From Micromussa lordhowensis (lineage: Eukaryota; Cnidaria; Anthozoa; Scleractinia; Lobophylliidae), in the NCBI GenBank assembly GCA_964020085.1, contig OZ026600.1, positions 28,189,579-28,253,578 on the forward strand: a DNA stretch of 64,000 nt. The letters are read 5' to 3'. Each line of letters begins with the position of its first letter. Position 1 is the first letter of the stretch. The position numbers were made by a program, and so were the translations under genes. The notes under the pieces were generated by a model. That model searched no databases, was not told where the DNA came from, and was given only the letters and a program-made list of their open reading frames with translations. Of this stretch, positions 1 to 12,750 are shown one piece after another.

Positions 1-615
1 TGTTGCAAGTGCAATTAAAGGAACCAATGGTGTTATTGCAAGTCGCCAATGAATGACAGTTGTGCGTATTGGTTATGCATTCGTCAGTATCTAGGGATAA
101 AAGCAATAATATTTCACGATTTTTAAAACATGATAGGGAAAACTTAAGTGACTTAAGTAAGCGAAGCTACACTGACTATAGTTTATGAGCAGAGTCGAGT
201 TAGCTGAAGAATACCTCTAAGAAAAGAGTAGAATTAACCCATGTTAACATTTTTTCCAGACAAACAAATTAAGACAGCATCGAAACGAGAAAAGATTACA
301 AACAGAACTAACTAAAGGTAAAGTGCCACCGAAAACACAAAAGTGATAATGAAATTCAGCGATTTCAATGGGCTATAATGGTATCTTTACACAGACCAGA
401 TTACATTACAAGACGGCAAAAAATAAAAAAAAATATTGAAGGATGATCCAGGCGAGCAAAGAGTTAAGTACATCCGGGCTACAGTGCGCGTTTACTCTTT
501 GGTGATTGAATGGTCAGCATTTAAATGCCTGCCATTACCTCTCCTATGCGATAGTGAAGTATTTCATGCAGATCCATAATCCAGTTCTCACGATTTTAAA
601 AGTATTAAAACTCAC
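1..615. other. Gene-free left edge of the window
   Basis: No domain-like reading frame with plausible splice borders could be recognised here. Further downstream exons of the minus-strand D8C/EGF gene would be expected on this side or beyond the window edge, because the EGF exon at 616-696 ends on an open phase-1 donor. Confidence 0.4.
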
Positions 616-696
616 CCTTGCATGGAATTCCTGAATAGCCTGCTGAACATGCACATTCCGCTGAACCAGCGATAGCTGAACATGCGTCATTTTCAT
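616..696 (-). CDS. EGF-like exon of a D8C/EGF secreted protein gene
   Basis: Read on the minus strand, a polypyrimidine stretch ending in TTTGCAG at 697-703 precedes an 81-nt open exon. The exon closes with a GTGAG donor at 611-615. Entered in phase 1 it reads DENDACSAIAGSAEC, then ACSAGYSGIPCKG: a short EGF-like module with closely spaced cysteines and the C-x-C-SAGYSG core typical of EGF C-terminal halves. Both borders are phase 1, matching the D8C exon at 1151-1540, so this is probably the next exon of the same gene. It is too short to be obvious from length alone. The family is extracellular. No ligand or process can be inferred. Confidence 0.6.
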
Positions 697-1150
697 CTGC
701 AAATAGGGAGAGTTTTGCTTCATTAAAAAACTAAACATATAAGCAAAACACAAGCAAAAACAAAAAAAAAAAACCACCATTACTATACGGTATATTAAAA
801 TTTATTTTTCTGATCATCTATCACAAGGTTTGACCCTGAATGAAACCGACGGATAATCATTTCCTTTGCGGAATCGTTTCGTCAACACGATCTTGTTTAA
901 TCTATCAGAATACAAGTTCGACCTCGTGCAGGCCGACTTTAGAACTTACAAATAGAATCGACTATAACAAAAGGCGTGCTTGCTTATGATGGCGACACTG
1001 AGGGTGTATGAATGGGAAATCGGCCTCAGCGACTCGATATGATATCGATGTTATTATGAAAGCGTTACAAAAAGACTTAGCTAAGAAATGTGCGCAATGC
1101 ACCAAAGTTCCACAGCAAAGTAACGTAGGGTATCTGATGCCACAATTTAC

Positions 1151-1540
1151 CGTTAACACCACAGTAACGTTGACTACAGCTTGTTGGTTTCTGCAGTTTA
1201 TAAACGTAGAACCCGCTGCAGTTGCGTATATCAACCGGATATGACGTATAACAGCAGCTTGCGCCCCAGTGCATACACACTGATCTTGTCACCGTCTCGT
1301 AGGCGGTACTGGGATGATCACCGCCACTGATCCACCCAGTCATTTCAGTGTTGCAAGTTGACTGTGGAATGCAATAGGTTGCCATCATTGTCCCAGCGTC
1401 TCCAGTGAAACGGTACCACTGGTTGTCGGTAATGTTATCATCATCGCAATAGATACTGCCATCATTATATCTCCAATATCTGTTAGCTTCATTAAGTTCG
1501 TTGTACCCTGACGGTGTGCACTCCGCTGGTATACCTGGCA
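1151..1540 (-). CDS. D8C-domain exon (uromodulin/GP2/OIT3-like), copy 1
   Basis: On the minus strand the acceptor TTTCTCTGCAG lies just above 1540 and the donor AACG|GTAAAT at 1150-1151. The exon is 130 codons in phase 1-1. It contains the hallmarks of the D8C domain: QWYRFTGDAG, a CNTEMTGWISGGDHPS stretch, a paired cysteine (SCCYTSY), NCSGFYVYKL and CSQRYC near the end, with about ten cysteines in all. D8C domains occur in secreted or GPI-anchored proteins such as uromodulin, GP2 and OIT3, usually near EGF or ZP domains. A second D8C exon lies upstream at 4406-4771 in the same phase, and an EGF exon follows at 616-696. One transcription unit is therefore plausible, though two tandem genes cannot be excluded. 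No signal peptide exon was found. Confidence 0.8.
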
Positions 1541-1912
1541 CTGCAGAGAAAACCGCCATTGAAACGTTTTATATATGCAGCTGATAGATCTCTTTAAATA
1601 CCTTTGCCTAAGAATGTCTGCATAGGCCAGTGCCAATGCCAAGGCTTTGCTTTGCAATCTCTACTTTAATTATTTCCTTTCTATCTTTTTACTTTTTTGT
1701 AAGCAGACACTTTGTTACAGTAAATTATCACTAGTCCTTGCTGTATTTTGTTTCTGTACGTGTGCTTTTTCTTTTTTTTCCCGATCATAGTACTGTAATG
1801 TAACTTACCTTAGGTAAATTGGCCTCCTAACCTTTTTAACTATTTAGTTATTTTAGGAGATTAATACCCCTCTTTATTGTGATTTAATTTATTTTATTAT
1901 TCCATGTAAAAT

Positions 1913-3338
1913 TTAAGGTATCAGTGTACCCCAAATGACCATCATTCTTTGGCCCCGCTTTACAGTCGGACGTTTGACGCAAACCCCAATAAAGTATATA
2001 TTTTCTGAGAGCCTCATAATTGTAGATTACGAAGTTATTTTCATCGACATAACAAAATGTACGGTTTTCCGAATATAGCGCGCTATTTCCCAAAGTACAG
2101 AGGTTCACTAATCAAGTTCGTTTCCGGTCAGATTTGATCGGGAGAACACGATCAACATCGCTATGTCTTCTTGACACCTTTCTATGAAAAACGGTGTCGG
2201 GAAATTTTGATTACTTGTCTGGTTTGTTTCTGACACGTAGTTAAACTTTGAGAGTTGATAAAACATGCATTCTCTTCACTAAAAAGGTCATAACTTTTGA
2301 AAGAAGCCAAAAATGAAAATTCCCCGACACCGTTTTTTTGCCTGATTATCGGGCAACGTTCTCTCCAAATTTCAGCGAAAAACGTTGAAAACTCGCCAGA
2401 AACGAACTCAAAATGTGCGCCTCACTTGCTGAAATTTTCGTTTCGAGATACGAAGAAAAATATATTTTTGGGCGTTCTTCCGGTGTAATGAGATAATTAC
2501 ACAAAACGTGTTAAAGTTAATTACCCGTTGATAGACCAAGTAAAGGCTCAGTTTACTTTAACAATAGAGCTCATATCAATAACAAAGCGGGCTCAAAAGG
2601 TTGCTCCTGGAGGGAAATGTCCTCTGGAAGATCTGGGTTCCGCCGCTCGCGTATAAGGGTTAGTAAGGAAATAATTTTCGTTTAATTTTTCATTTTCCAT
2701 GTTTTAAATGTCTTTGCTAATGCAGATTCACCATCCATCTAACGAAACAGGTGGAATGATGCCGAAGACAAGTAAAGGGACAGGAAACGAACGGGCACGT
2801 ACGCGTGCAGATCAAGAAGTTACGACTTCGAACTTTCTTCTTCCTCAACTTCTCCTGCTCAAAGTAGGAACCTCGTTCGCTAGCAGCTAAAACATCAGCT
2901 CGATCCTTATCGAATGATTTCGAAACCTTTTTTCCTCTTTGAAGGTTTCTTCGCGCTTGCAAAAGGACACGGACTTCGTTTTTTCTTCGACGACATGGAA
3001 TAGAAATACCATAAACTTTTCAATCTAAAATATACAAAAGCAAAACACTCGAAGCAGCACGTCGACGACCAGTTTTAGAAATACAAACACAAACGTGTGA
3101 AACTCGCGAACATCGTGTCTATCACGTGATGCAAGTTTACTTCTCGTGACAACGTGTTGACAGCTATCAATTAGAGATAATTAATGGCAAAAAACGTTTT
3201 CTGTTAATAACTTTGCTTAGGATCAATCTTTTTTCATAGAATTTTTTTTAAAATGAAAGATTGCAATACGATCTATCTGAAAAAGCGAAAAATGTTTTTT
3301 GAAAAAATGATCAAATTTGGGGTACACTGATACCTTAA
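1913..3338. mobile_element. Non-autonomous DNA element with TTAA ends (piggyBac-like boundaries)
   Basis: Perfect 26-bp inverted repeats occupy 1911-1936 and 3315-3340. Each begins with TTAA (1913-1916 and 3335-3338) followed by GGTATCAGTGTACCCC. A TTAA target duplication is the signature of piggyBac-superfamily insertion. No transposase-like reading frame is present in the 1.4 kb, so it would be non-autonomous. Inside, an A-rich inverted pair around CGGTGTCGGG (about 2188-2203 and 2318-2336) can fold. The element lies in the presumed intron between the two D8C exons. Superfamily assignment rests only on the ends. Confidence 0.6.
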
Positions 3339-3356
3339 ATGGGTAACTAAAGTTTG

Positions 3357-3374
3357 TTGTTGTTGTTGTTGTTC
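3357..3374. repeat. (TTG)n microsatellite
   Basis: A run of TTG triplets lies immediately downstream of the TTAA element. Confidence 0.8.
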
Positions 3375-4405
3375 AAGGCGTGACAGCTGTGAGAAGAAAA
3401 GCAGACAAAGCAAAGGCCTAACACTAGGGACCAGCGTGACATAAGCAGTAACATACGCGTAAGTTTGGGACGCATCGCCTGAGAGAATAAAGATCGATAT
3501 GCACTCTTTATATATGAAGAGTATAGTACAGGTGCCAGAGTGATGGATGTTATACTAATACAATGAACAGGGACATGCATGAAGAATGTGTCGTTCTGTA
3601 TTTCTTGGGCTCGATTGCACTACGGCTTATTTAGCTCGAAATGGCTTTAGTACAGTTTCAACATTCATATCATAAGCATAGCTAAAAGTAAGGGGAGGGG
3701 AGACAAAAAAATGCAGAGGCACAGGTATCTACTCATTTGTAACTTTGATTTCCATATTTCCGAAATAGCAATTTGCGAAAATATATCCACATCCAAGACC
3801 TTAAGTATCAATTGCATTTGAGTTAAATGAAGCTGATTATGGCGTCATGACAAATCACGTGACATCATTAAGTGCTCCGTCACTATCTTGGGTTTCATTA
3901 TTTCTTCAGAAAGTCCGAAACGTAACGTAATTGAAATAAATGTAATTCGCAAGTAAATGGGGAACGCGGTTTAAAAACACTTATTCTGCAATACTGGATA
4001 GGAAAATTGAAAAAAAGGAGGAATTCTATCATTGTATGTGGAGAAGAAATTTGGCTTGATTTGCATGTCATACTACAAGAGACAATTAACATATCAAACG
4101 TTTCTGTAAATGACTGACGAACAGCAATTGAAAATTTCAGCATTACAGAGTAAATCCTCTTGTGGTGATGGACATGCAGCCACATTCCCCTCCCCCACCG
4201 AAAGCCCTGGTAAGCCCCACAATTAATATATACTTCGACCCTTAAAGAATAAAGAAGACAAGAAATTAAGGAAATCAATTAAGGAGCTGATACTTTGTAT
4301 TAGCATGCGAGAAGCAATTTTGATAGTGTCGAGTCATCGTTGTGGAAACAATGGTTGCAATGCAAATTAAAGAAAAAAATGTGAATGAAATAGGAACATA
4401 CTCAC

Positions 4406-4771
4406 CCACGTTTGTGACGCAGTACCTCGAATTACATGCGGGCACGGGCGTCAACTTATAAACATAGAAGTTTTCACAGTTTTTGACTTCAATTGACGTG
4501 GAATAAGTACAACACTCTGCACTAGAGCTGAAGCACGTTGTCCTTGTCACCACACCTTCAGCCGTTGTGGGGTGGATTCCGTTTAACCAGCCAGGATAGG
4601 AGGTTCCGCATACATCGGTTTGTGGCTGCGGGCAACTTTCCGGTAAGTAAGATCCAGCATCCCCAGTGAATCGGTACCACGCAATATGCAGAGTATTGTC
4701 ACAAATGCCATGGTTTGGAAAACTTACATTTCTGCCGACAGAATCAGTTGTCGTGGGCGAGCTGCAAACGT
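4406..4771 (-). CDS. D8C-domain exon (uromodulin/GP2/OIT3-like), copy 2
   Basis: On the minus strand the acceptor GCAGTTGCAG precedes 4771 and the donor TGG|GTGAGT lies at 4401-4406. The exon is 122 codons in phase 1-1. It reads DVCSSPTTTD, then the D8C core HIAWYRFTGDAG, CGTSYPGWLNGIHPTTAEG, a CFSSSAECC pair, IEVKNCENFYVYKL and CNSRYC. Paired cysteines, spacing and length match the copy at 1151-1540, so the two are paralogous domains. Both share splice phase and strand, so they may be two D8C domains of one secreted or membrane-anchored protein. Reading continues open past the donor for some 40 codons, but that part looks like intron because the domain ends at CVTNVG. Confidence 0.8.
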
Positions 4772-4829
4772 CTGCAACTGCATGTAAAATATATAGAGAG
4801 TTTTCACGTGACGATATCAACTTCTGAAA

Positions 4830-7500
4830 TCTTAAACTAAAGAGCCAATGTTTGTGTCCTCATCTGGTGAAAAGTTTGATTACAATATTTTAGGTCAATA
4901 TCATTGTGTGGTGCGTGGCATAAAGCTACGGATGCGCTGGTCGAAAAATCTTCATTGTTAACCATTAAAGTGTTAGGACAAGGCTTTGTGTAAGTGTTTA
5001 TTCGTTCACTAGGTAGAGATAATCAGTCGCCTAACGTTATAGCACGAGAACGCTTGGTAGGTGTTGATTTGTTTTTATTAAGATTATTTATTTGTTTAGT
5101 TTTGTTTTTATCGAGACAGCTTCCTGGTGGATAAATTGTGTTTAACAAGCTTGGCCAGAAACTTGCTGTGAGCTTGCTTTATTCTTTTGAAATATAAATA
5201 GAAAGAAACGCCAAGCTGTCTAAAGGAAAGGAATGTCAACTCAAAAAAAGAAAAATTACAACAAGGTCCCACATTTAATAAGACTAGCAAATTTGATTTC
5301 TTGAGATATTGTCACGTCAAATGTCATGTTATGTAAACCCAGTTAATAGAGAGGGTTCTAGTCCCCTCTTCTAATCCGCTGTGTGGGGCGAGGCGTGCGT
5401 TTTAAGCCCAGTGTTATGGAACTTCTGTCATTTATTATAAGAGCGATAGATCAATTGACGGCCACCAAAGCCCAGTTGAAGAAGGTTGGTTTTACTTCCG
5501 TGTATTTGAACTACAAGGGAAGAATAAACTATAAAAATTTATACGGAATCGTTTAAACTAGAGACGAATTAGTCAGACAAACTCTACGACAACGTCTACC
5601 CACTGGATGTTTTTAGTAAAATAAGTATTAGACAGTACAAACATTTCAGAGGAATAAGAAAGCAGATCCGTTTTGTAGGAAGCGATCAGATATCAATTTT
5701 TAATGTGATAGTCGTTCTTCGAGTCCTGATGAATATCGTTTGAGTAATTGGTTTATATGGTTCGATTTATTTTGGATTAAATTTGGTTGATACGTACAAA
5801 CATCTTGATTTCTAACAAATCCTCTCGCTATTTTAGACCCGACTTTTTATGGGGTATAAATACCATCTTCCCACATATGCTGTCTGCGTATTTTTTTATA
5901 TATTTTAGTTCATTGGTTTAGTTTAGGTCGCACGGACGATCTCATATTAGAATTTTGAGTAGTAAGGTAAGAAAATTGGAAAACCGTCGATTAAAATGGA
6001 GACTTGTATATCTTCTAATAACAGGTCCAAGTGCCTGCATTTTTTTCATTCAATTATTGCAAACGAGTGGAAGAGGACTAAAGATGTGGATTTCTTTTTC
6101 GTTGTTGTGTTGTACAACGGGCGCCAAATTCATGCTAAGCGACTTACTGTCAGCGACCAGAGTTATCACCATGTTACCTTTTGACATTGTGACCAGAATG
6201 TAAATCATAAGTATCAAAAACGGGAAAACAAACCTTCTTCATCACCTCTCTTTTCTCCATAAGTCATCACCATCAAGGTTTGAATAAGAAACCAAATAAC
6301 CATTCTCTGAAAATCCAAATCAATTGGTAAATGTCTGTATTTTCATTTTCTTGAAAAGTATCGTCAATGAATAGTTATTTTAATGACATTCAAGACCAAC
6401 TTCTGTTTAGCAAAGCTTGTTTAAGGTTACATAACGCTATCCACTGAATAAATCACTTCTCAATCGATACCAGTAGATAGTGTTATCCACTCTTTGAACA
6501 ACAAGGCCCGGTTGAACGATTCCTACCGAAGGAAAGACAAGCAAATTTACCTTAAATAACAGAGTTTACTCTAGTCTAGGTTTACCTTAACGGATAATGA
6601 CGGTGTTTGTAGATCTTCAGATTAGTTACGGAATGATATGTCATCAAGTACCAGCATCGGAACTTCGTTGCAGCTGGCACCTGATGACAATCTTTACCAA
6701 GTAAAGGTTTAATTTCAGTTACCCCGTGCTGACCTTTTTTACTTGTAGAGTCGGTAGGATAATCAAATAAATCTTTAACAATACTTCTTCTGTTGTTTTG
6801 TTTGTTTGTGTTTTTTAAGACTCCTTCCAGAACATAGTTTTATTATAAAAGTTGCTTAATGTATAATGCTTCGAACACTGCCGGAGCAAAAGTATCCATT
6901 CAAATTGTAGATGAGTCTAGCAGCAGGCTTCAGATACACACGCTTCATTTTATTAAGAGAGGGTCAGGAACAAACTTCGTTTAATTTATGCTTCACCTCA
7001 AAACGGAGAGTGGCAAAACGATGGGACGTTTTTTGAAAATAAAATCAGAAATCAATTTTTGACGCAAATCAATCAGTTAAAATGATTCCATAGGAATCAG
7101 TAAGGAACTTCAGCCCACTCACATATATCTTATCCACAGCACCTGCCTTGCACACCCCCCGAGAAGAACAAAATCGAAAATTAGCCTCTAAATAAATAAA
7201 TTTTTTGAACGGTAAACATTCACAAGGAGATTGATCAGAAGTTGGAGTAGGAATTATTAGAGCAAAGGTCCAAAGGCGAATTTCTCAAATGATAAGAGAG
7301 TTATTTGACTTTTGAAATGCATTTAGCCTATTAAAGGTAAGGGCACAAAAATTCCATTAAAGTGAAGGTTGATTAAATATAAAACACAGTGTTCAGCGCA
7401 AGGAAAGTAATTTAAAACAAACGTCGTAACGGTCTTTATGTTACTCTGAAGGCTTCCAGTACCCTAGAATCACATAGTATAAATCAATTCTGACAACAAT
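4830..7500. other. Intergenic region, no gene recognised
   Basis: AT-rich sequence with only short open frames lacking recognisable domains or splice context. An imperfect 17-bp-arm hairpin lies at 6639-6689 (TGTCATCAAGTACCAGC against its near-complement). It may contain regulatory DNA of the minus-strand D8C gene, whose 5' end should be here, but no core promoter could be assigned. Confidence 0.5.
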
Positions 7501-7501
7501 G

Positions 7502-7613
7502 GAACTGATTAACGAAATTGAACTGTTTAACGAAATAGAACTTCAGTTATTAACGAAATTGAACTGATTAACGAAATTGAGCTGATTAACGAAATTGAGG
7601 TGGTTAGCGAAAA
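7502..7613. repeat. 18-bp tandem repeat, about six units
   Basis: Units of GAACTGATTAACGAAATT repeat about six times with point differences; one unit is 23 bp. No function is suggested by the context. Confidence 0.85.
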
Positions 7614-8708
7614 CTTATTTCAAAGGATTGTTATTAAAAATAAAAATCATGATAACAAAATAAAAGAGTAGTAGACCAAGAGTAGCGAAAACAGGAATGG
7701 TTCGATTAATTAATTAATTGCAAGGCGGATCGATCGTATTTTTGAGTCACGTACGATACTGTTCAATTTAAACCAACAAGAGCATCACCGTGATCGTTGC
7801 AAAAGAAAATCGAATAGCATTGGTGCACTAGGAAAAGACGGGCGTTTCAGATGAGATACGTTTTAAGAAAGTCAGAGTTACCATAACAACGTAATGACGT
7901 CATCCCCCACTTGCACGATCGCGAATAACTATTTCACCTGACATAGTTTTCATATCTGTCACACTATTACTTATCTCGAGGTAACTCGGCGGCCAAAGTG
8001 GAAGCGGTGAGCGCAGGTGGAAAATCGCTGGGTTAGATGCCTTGCGCCTTTTTTTTTCGCTCCTTGAACTTGTAATACCAGTTCGGCAGATTTTAGCTTT
8101 CCGGAAAATCGTGGGAAAGCAGTCACACGTTTTATGGATTCATGATGTTCAGAAGTGCAAGGGTATGGCGATTCAAGACCATAGAAAAGACGACAAGAAA
8201 CCACAAGCGTGAAAATTCAGCCCAACGTTTACCTGATCGAAGGCCAAAAATTAGAGGGCATAGAATGTTTCAAAGAATTTGAGACTCAGTGGTTGCACTG
8301 CACATTGATATCCTTAATTGCCGACCAAATTATGATAGAAAAGAAAAATACAATGTGTATAATACCCCAAACCAGTTGATGTTCAAACTAATGTTTCTGA
8401 AAATCAAACGGAGTGATTTTCATTCAAGGTCATTAGATTTTATAAGATTCATTAAACACCGAAATAGTAGTCAAGTCATGTGGAAGAAGAAATAAAAGTT
8501 TTAAAATAATTTTGTTTCTGTTATATTTTGACACATTGAATCTTCACTCACGAATTTCTCGAAAACATTCTCTCTCTGTTTTAAATTTTGCCGTCTTTAA
8601 GAAAACCATGGTAGGTGGAAGGTCTCGACGTTGTTTTTCCAAAATCATCTCTTATAGTAACTTATTCGGCAAAATATAGTATTACGTCATTGCGTTGCTA
8701 ATGGTAAC
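7614..8708. other. Intergenic region, no gene recognised
   Basis: Short frames on both strands lack domain character. Nothing structured was noticed. Confidence 0.45.
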
Positions 8709-8991
8709 TCAAATCTTAGTACGCCGAGGACGCTTTCCATTCGATAAAAAATTCCGATATGAATTTCCGGATATTTCCGTGACGTACAACTTCGGCCTCG
8801 CGAGGTTTACCGAAATATTCTGAAATTTCTTTCGAGGAAAGTTTTTTCGCGAATTTCGGGGATTTTCGGTTGAATGATTCGCTTTCGGGAAATTCAAAAA
8901 TTTCAGGATTTCTGGAAACATTCCTGGGAAATTTCCGTTGCATTGTGCCCGTGTCTAAATTTTCGGGAATGGAAAGCGTGCCGAATCTCAC
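8709..8991. repeat. Degenerate AATTTCG/TTTCGGG-rich patch
   Basis: About 280 bp is saturated with variants of GAATTTCGG and TTTCCGGA and their complements. This keeps several frames open on the minus strand with K/N/F/R-biased translations that look like repeat shadow rather than protein. A compositionally similar patch makes up the intronic element at 60011-60970, so both may derive from the same repeat family. Confidence 0.45.
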
Positions 8992-11820
8992 ATTAATGAA
9001 CTTTTTAGCAACGTTTGTTTTTTAAGCAAAATAAAGAAGAGAAAAAATAACCTGGCCTCAGAAGCAGTTAAAATGTTTGTAAAATACATCTTTAATCACT
9101 AACAACAAACTTAAACAGCTGCTAATTATAAGGAATGGCCGTCAGTTTTTTTAGCTCTGTGTGAAGTGATCACTCTTTGGTTTTGACTTTGAGGCGTTTT
9201 TTTGTCTGTCTTTTGTGTTTTAATAAAGCTGCTACAGACCCACAGTGTTGTCTATATTGTGAACTCACTTTCGACCAACACGTATAACAATTAGATCTTT
9301 TACTTCAATTGCAATTGATTAAGAGGTATAACGGGTTTTGAAGTAAAATTTAGCATACATGTATATTTAAGCAATTTATGCTAGGTAATCTTGTGTTTCT
9401 TTCCCGAGGTTCCCGGTGGACAGGAAAAGCATCCAAAACTCAAATGGTGACCAAAACAAAAATAAAAACAACACCTGCTTTCCCAGTTGTAGGTCTAAAA
9501 CAAAAACAAATTAGACACCCCTTCATCGTGTCCCATCCCAGCTGTATATTTACAGTATGCGGTGAGAGTCGAACCTTTTAGCTCCTGAGTGCATTTCAAA
9601 CTTTCTTCATGGCCATGCCGAAAATTTGTCCTCACCCAAAGGTTTGTGAACTATTTAATTAAGTCAGGTTTAGCATTTTTATTCTTGTTGAACTCATACA
9701 TGTGTCTACTTCTCTTTTGTTTTCAGTTGGTCGTGTTTCTAACGATACTTGAAATTAGTTTGCTATTCAATACCGTTGCGGTTATAGGTTAGTAATGTTT
9801 GTTTTCTCGCTATTTTCCATTCAATAACAGCCTAATCGGCGAAAAATAATTTCTTTATTGCAGTATTTGCTTCTTATTTTTGGAGCCCCATTCGTATAAC
9901 GACCAAATAGCATAAAATTTCAAGAGGAAAAGAGATTAATTAACCTGTTGTTTTCAGCCGATCGTGTTCCTGACAGTAATTCATAGTTTGGTTGTAAATA
10001 CAGATTCGTAATTTTAGGTCTCTCGTTTTTTTTTACGGTAAATAACAGTCAAATGACCAAATTAATATATCTTTTCTGTATTTGCTTCTTCTTCTTTTCT
10101 CTCCACCCCTCCCACTTGTAATAAGGCAAAATTGAATAACATTGAAAGGTGGAGAAGGAACTGAAAACAGTTTCTGAAGCCGGAATGCAGCTTATTCTAA
10201 AATCGGCCGTTATGAAGAGTGAGATGTTTCCATATGCGGTGAATTGTGTGGACAAAAATATTTTACATTCAGCTTCCGAAAAACCTTGCAGGCATTTCAA
10301 AGATACAGCAACAAAAGAAACCATACGTTTTTTTTTGTTTTTGTACTCTCGGCACTCCATGTTATGAATTCAAACTTGAATGCATAACCTGTTTCTAAAC
10401 CAGAGAAAAAAAAAGTCTTTAAATTGGTGTGATATTAAAGGTCTAAAGTTAATGTAAAATGATCCGAAACCCTTCTTTAGATTCCGTTCTATTAAGGAGC
10501 AATATTAATTACTTTTTTTAATTGGAGGAGAACTGAAAATGGTAGTTACTTGAAATAGAATAACACCAAACTGTAACAAATTAAAATCGTAACTACTCAA
10601 GAATGGCTATGACGGAGAAAATACTAACATAGATTACGTACGAACAGCAGTCTTAAAAAAAAATTGCCAAATTATTTCTAGAGGCGGCTTCCGTCGCCTA
10701 GCACATTTACCCTAAATTGAATCTTTTCAAGCAAAACCAACATCTAAACTACAGAAGTCAAACTTTCCAAAAAATCTTAATTGAATATTTTGGTGTTACA
10801 TGACTTTTTTGTATAACAATCGTGCTTAGCAGGAGTATTTTACCCAAATTTGGTGTTCTTCGCAGCTGCAATTTAAAATAGTGGAATTGGATTTTATGGC
10901 GACTGAGCTCTAAATTATTTACATATTTTGCATGATATGTTATTAAAAACTGGATCATTGGAAAATGCAATTCATTGACTAAGCCATCATGGTATATGAG
11001 CAATTGTACTATCCTCTATAGATATTGTAAGCGTACGTGGGATTTTTAGGAGCTTTATTTAGCTTTATATCTTTGGGAGGCGTTTAAAAAAACACAATTA
11101 TTCCTGGTTTGGGGCAGCAATTTTGGATCTATCATAGCTTATTTGAATTAACTTTCTAATCCAAAAAGCGGATCCCAGATTGCAGATATTTTTAAATAAG
11201 CGATGTCATTTTGGCGTTCTGTGACGTCACGATTGACACAAGATTGTCGCTTATTCCAACAATTTCGTATGCTTCGCTGCCAAATAGGTTTGATGACTAT
11301 TGTTAATTTACTTTTTGTAAGAAAACAGTTATGAAATGGGTGGCCAAAAAGTCAAAAAAGCGTCAACGTTGTTTTCTCCCAGCCCAACAAGCACAGTCGA
11401 TCCAACGTATGATGCAGAATAAATTATTGAAAAGTAAACAGAAAACATTGATCTCATGAACTTCTTGTATTATCTTCTCCATGTTCACACGGCAGACATT
11501 TCTGACCTAAACTAAACTACGCTTAACCTGATACCGCTGACAGACATGTTCATGCTCCTCCAGGAGGCACAATACAGTGTGATACATACTCGTTTATTAT
11601 CATAAAATATTTCATACCCTGTACGAATGACTGGCTGATTTGTACCAATTGATACTGGGTTGTGACGAAACAACCTCCTTGACGTCATTATCGTGGTGTA
11701 ATAGCCGTGGTGTAAATTCAACACACCACAGTCATTACCCTATGGCTTCGACTGACTCAAAGTTTCTTTGTGCAATGTATTCAATTTGAATAAAAAAAAT
11801 GTCAACGCACTCATTGCTCG
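8992..11820. other. Intergenic region with weak duplications
   Basis: No gene was recognised. A degenerate direct repeat of roughly 150-200 bp is visible between about 9700-9890 and 9945-10100; both copies carry GTTTTCAG, then TCGTGTT and TGTATTTGCTTCTT or a close variant. Open frames near 9.6 kb and 10.1-10.4 kb lack domain features. Confidence 0.4.
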
Positions 11821-11823
11821 TGA

Positions 11824-11956
11824 ATTATCGGGATTTACCTAAACTCGTTCACTAACAATGAACTTGAAATTTGCAATACCGCACTCGCAAAGCCTCGTGC
11901 GGTATTGAAATTTCTCGTTCATTGTTAGTGAACTCGTGCAGATAAATCCCGATAAT
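11824..11956. mobile_element. Near-palindromic MITE-like element
   Basis: The left arm 11824-11884 is the imperfect reverse complement of the right arm 11897-11956, leaving a loop of only about 12 bp. Outer ends are ATTATCGGGATTTA and its complement. The 60-bp arms can fold into a long hairpin. There is no coding capacity. Confidence 0.7.
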
Positions 11957-12548
11957 GGGCTGGCTGGGTGCGTTAACCTGTAATTAAACCGCAGTGGTAA
12001 CAAGGCTTTGTATAACCCTTAAAAGCCTAACTTGATAATAATGTTAACCTGTATTTAAAGAGGGTAACACCTATTACTATAAAAAGTATTCTCCCCAGTG
12101 GCCCACTAAAAACAAAAATATCGAATAAAAATTACAAAAAATTACAAAAAGCCTATAGATGAGTAAAAGCGAGAATCTATGTACAAAGATATATACAATA
12201 ATATTAAAAATTTATAACTCAAAAAAGCTTTTAACTATAAAATTATCTACCGTGTAAATTGAGGCAGTGTTTTTAATCAGAGTAGCTTTCATCGAGTTAA
12301 AAGAGGCCGTTATATTTAAGTTAAGAGCATTGAGGTCTTTATGGTAGAATAGAAAAATGTTCTCCTCATTGCTTCGGTTCTTGTTTTCGGTAAACGGTAT
12401 GATGTTTTAGTTCTTGTGGGATAATTATGCTCAAAACAGAGGGTGTCCAAGCTTGCAGTAAGGCATTCTGGTGCTCTTCCATCGATAACTTTCTTTAAAA
12501 TAAAATATGTAAAGTAACAAATTAACTAACCTGTTACTTGTTGTAATA

Positions 12549-12750
12549 TATTGTAATTATTTTATTGTAATTGTTCACTTATTTCTTTTCTATTTCATTT
12601 CTTTTGTTTTCATTTTTACTGACTGATTATTTTATTTTAATTGTTCACTTATTTATTTTCTATTTCTTTTGTTTCATTTTTACTGATAATGACGTTTGAT
12701 TTAAAAGCGCAACCCGCCTCGATTAGCTCTGCTATCTGCGGGTTGCGCAG
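12549..12750. repeat. Duplicated T-rich 68-bp unit followed by a GC hairpin
   Basis: Two adjacent copies of a T-rich unit (TAATTGTTCACTTATTT core, about 12553-12621 and 12622-12690) are followed by a perfect 11-bp stem, GCGCAACCCGC with GCGGGTTGCGC, at about 12708-12750. An AATAAA-like tail then follows. A hairpin plus A-rich tail is typical of a LINE 3' end, so this may be the 3' remnant of a retroelement. Confidence 0.4.

Noticed and set aside
7502..7613. Possible CRISPR array
   Set aside because: Units are directly adjacent 18-mers without spacers, and the genome is eukaryotic.
8709..8991. Two minus-strand frames of 70-91 codons
   Set aside because: Composition is that of an AATTTCG repeat; no conserved motif, and similar words occur in the intronic element at 60 kb.
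10758..11003. 81-codon minus-strand frame
   Set aside because: No domain, no splice context, AT-rich; likely chance.
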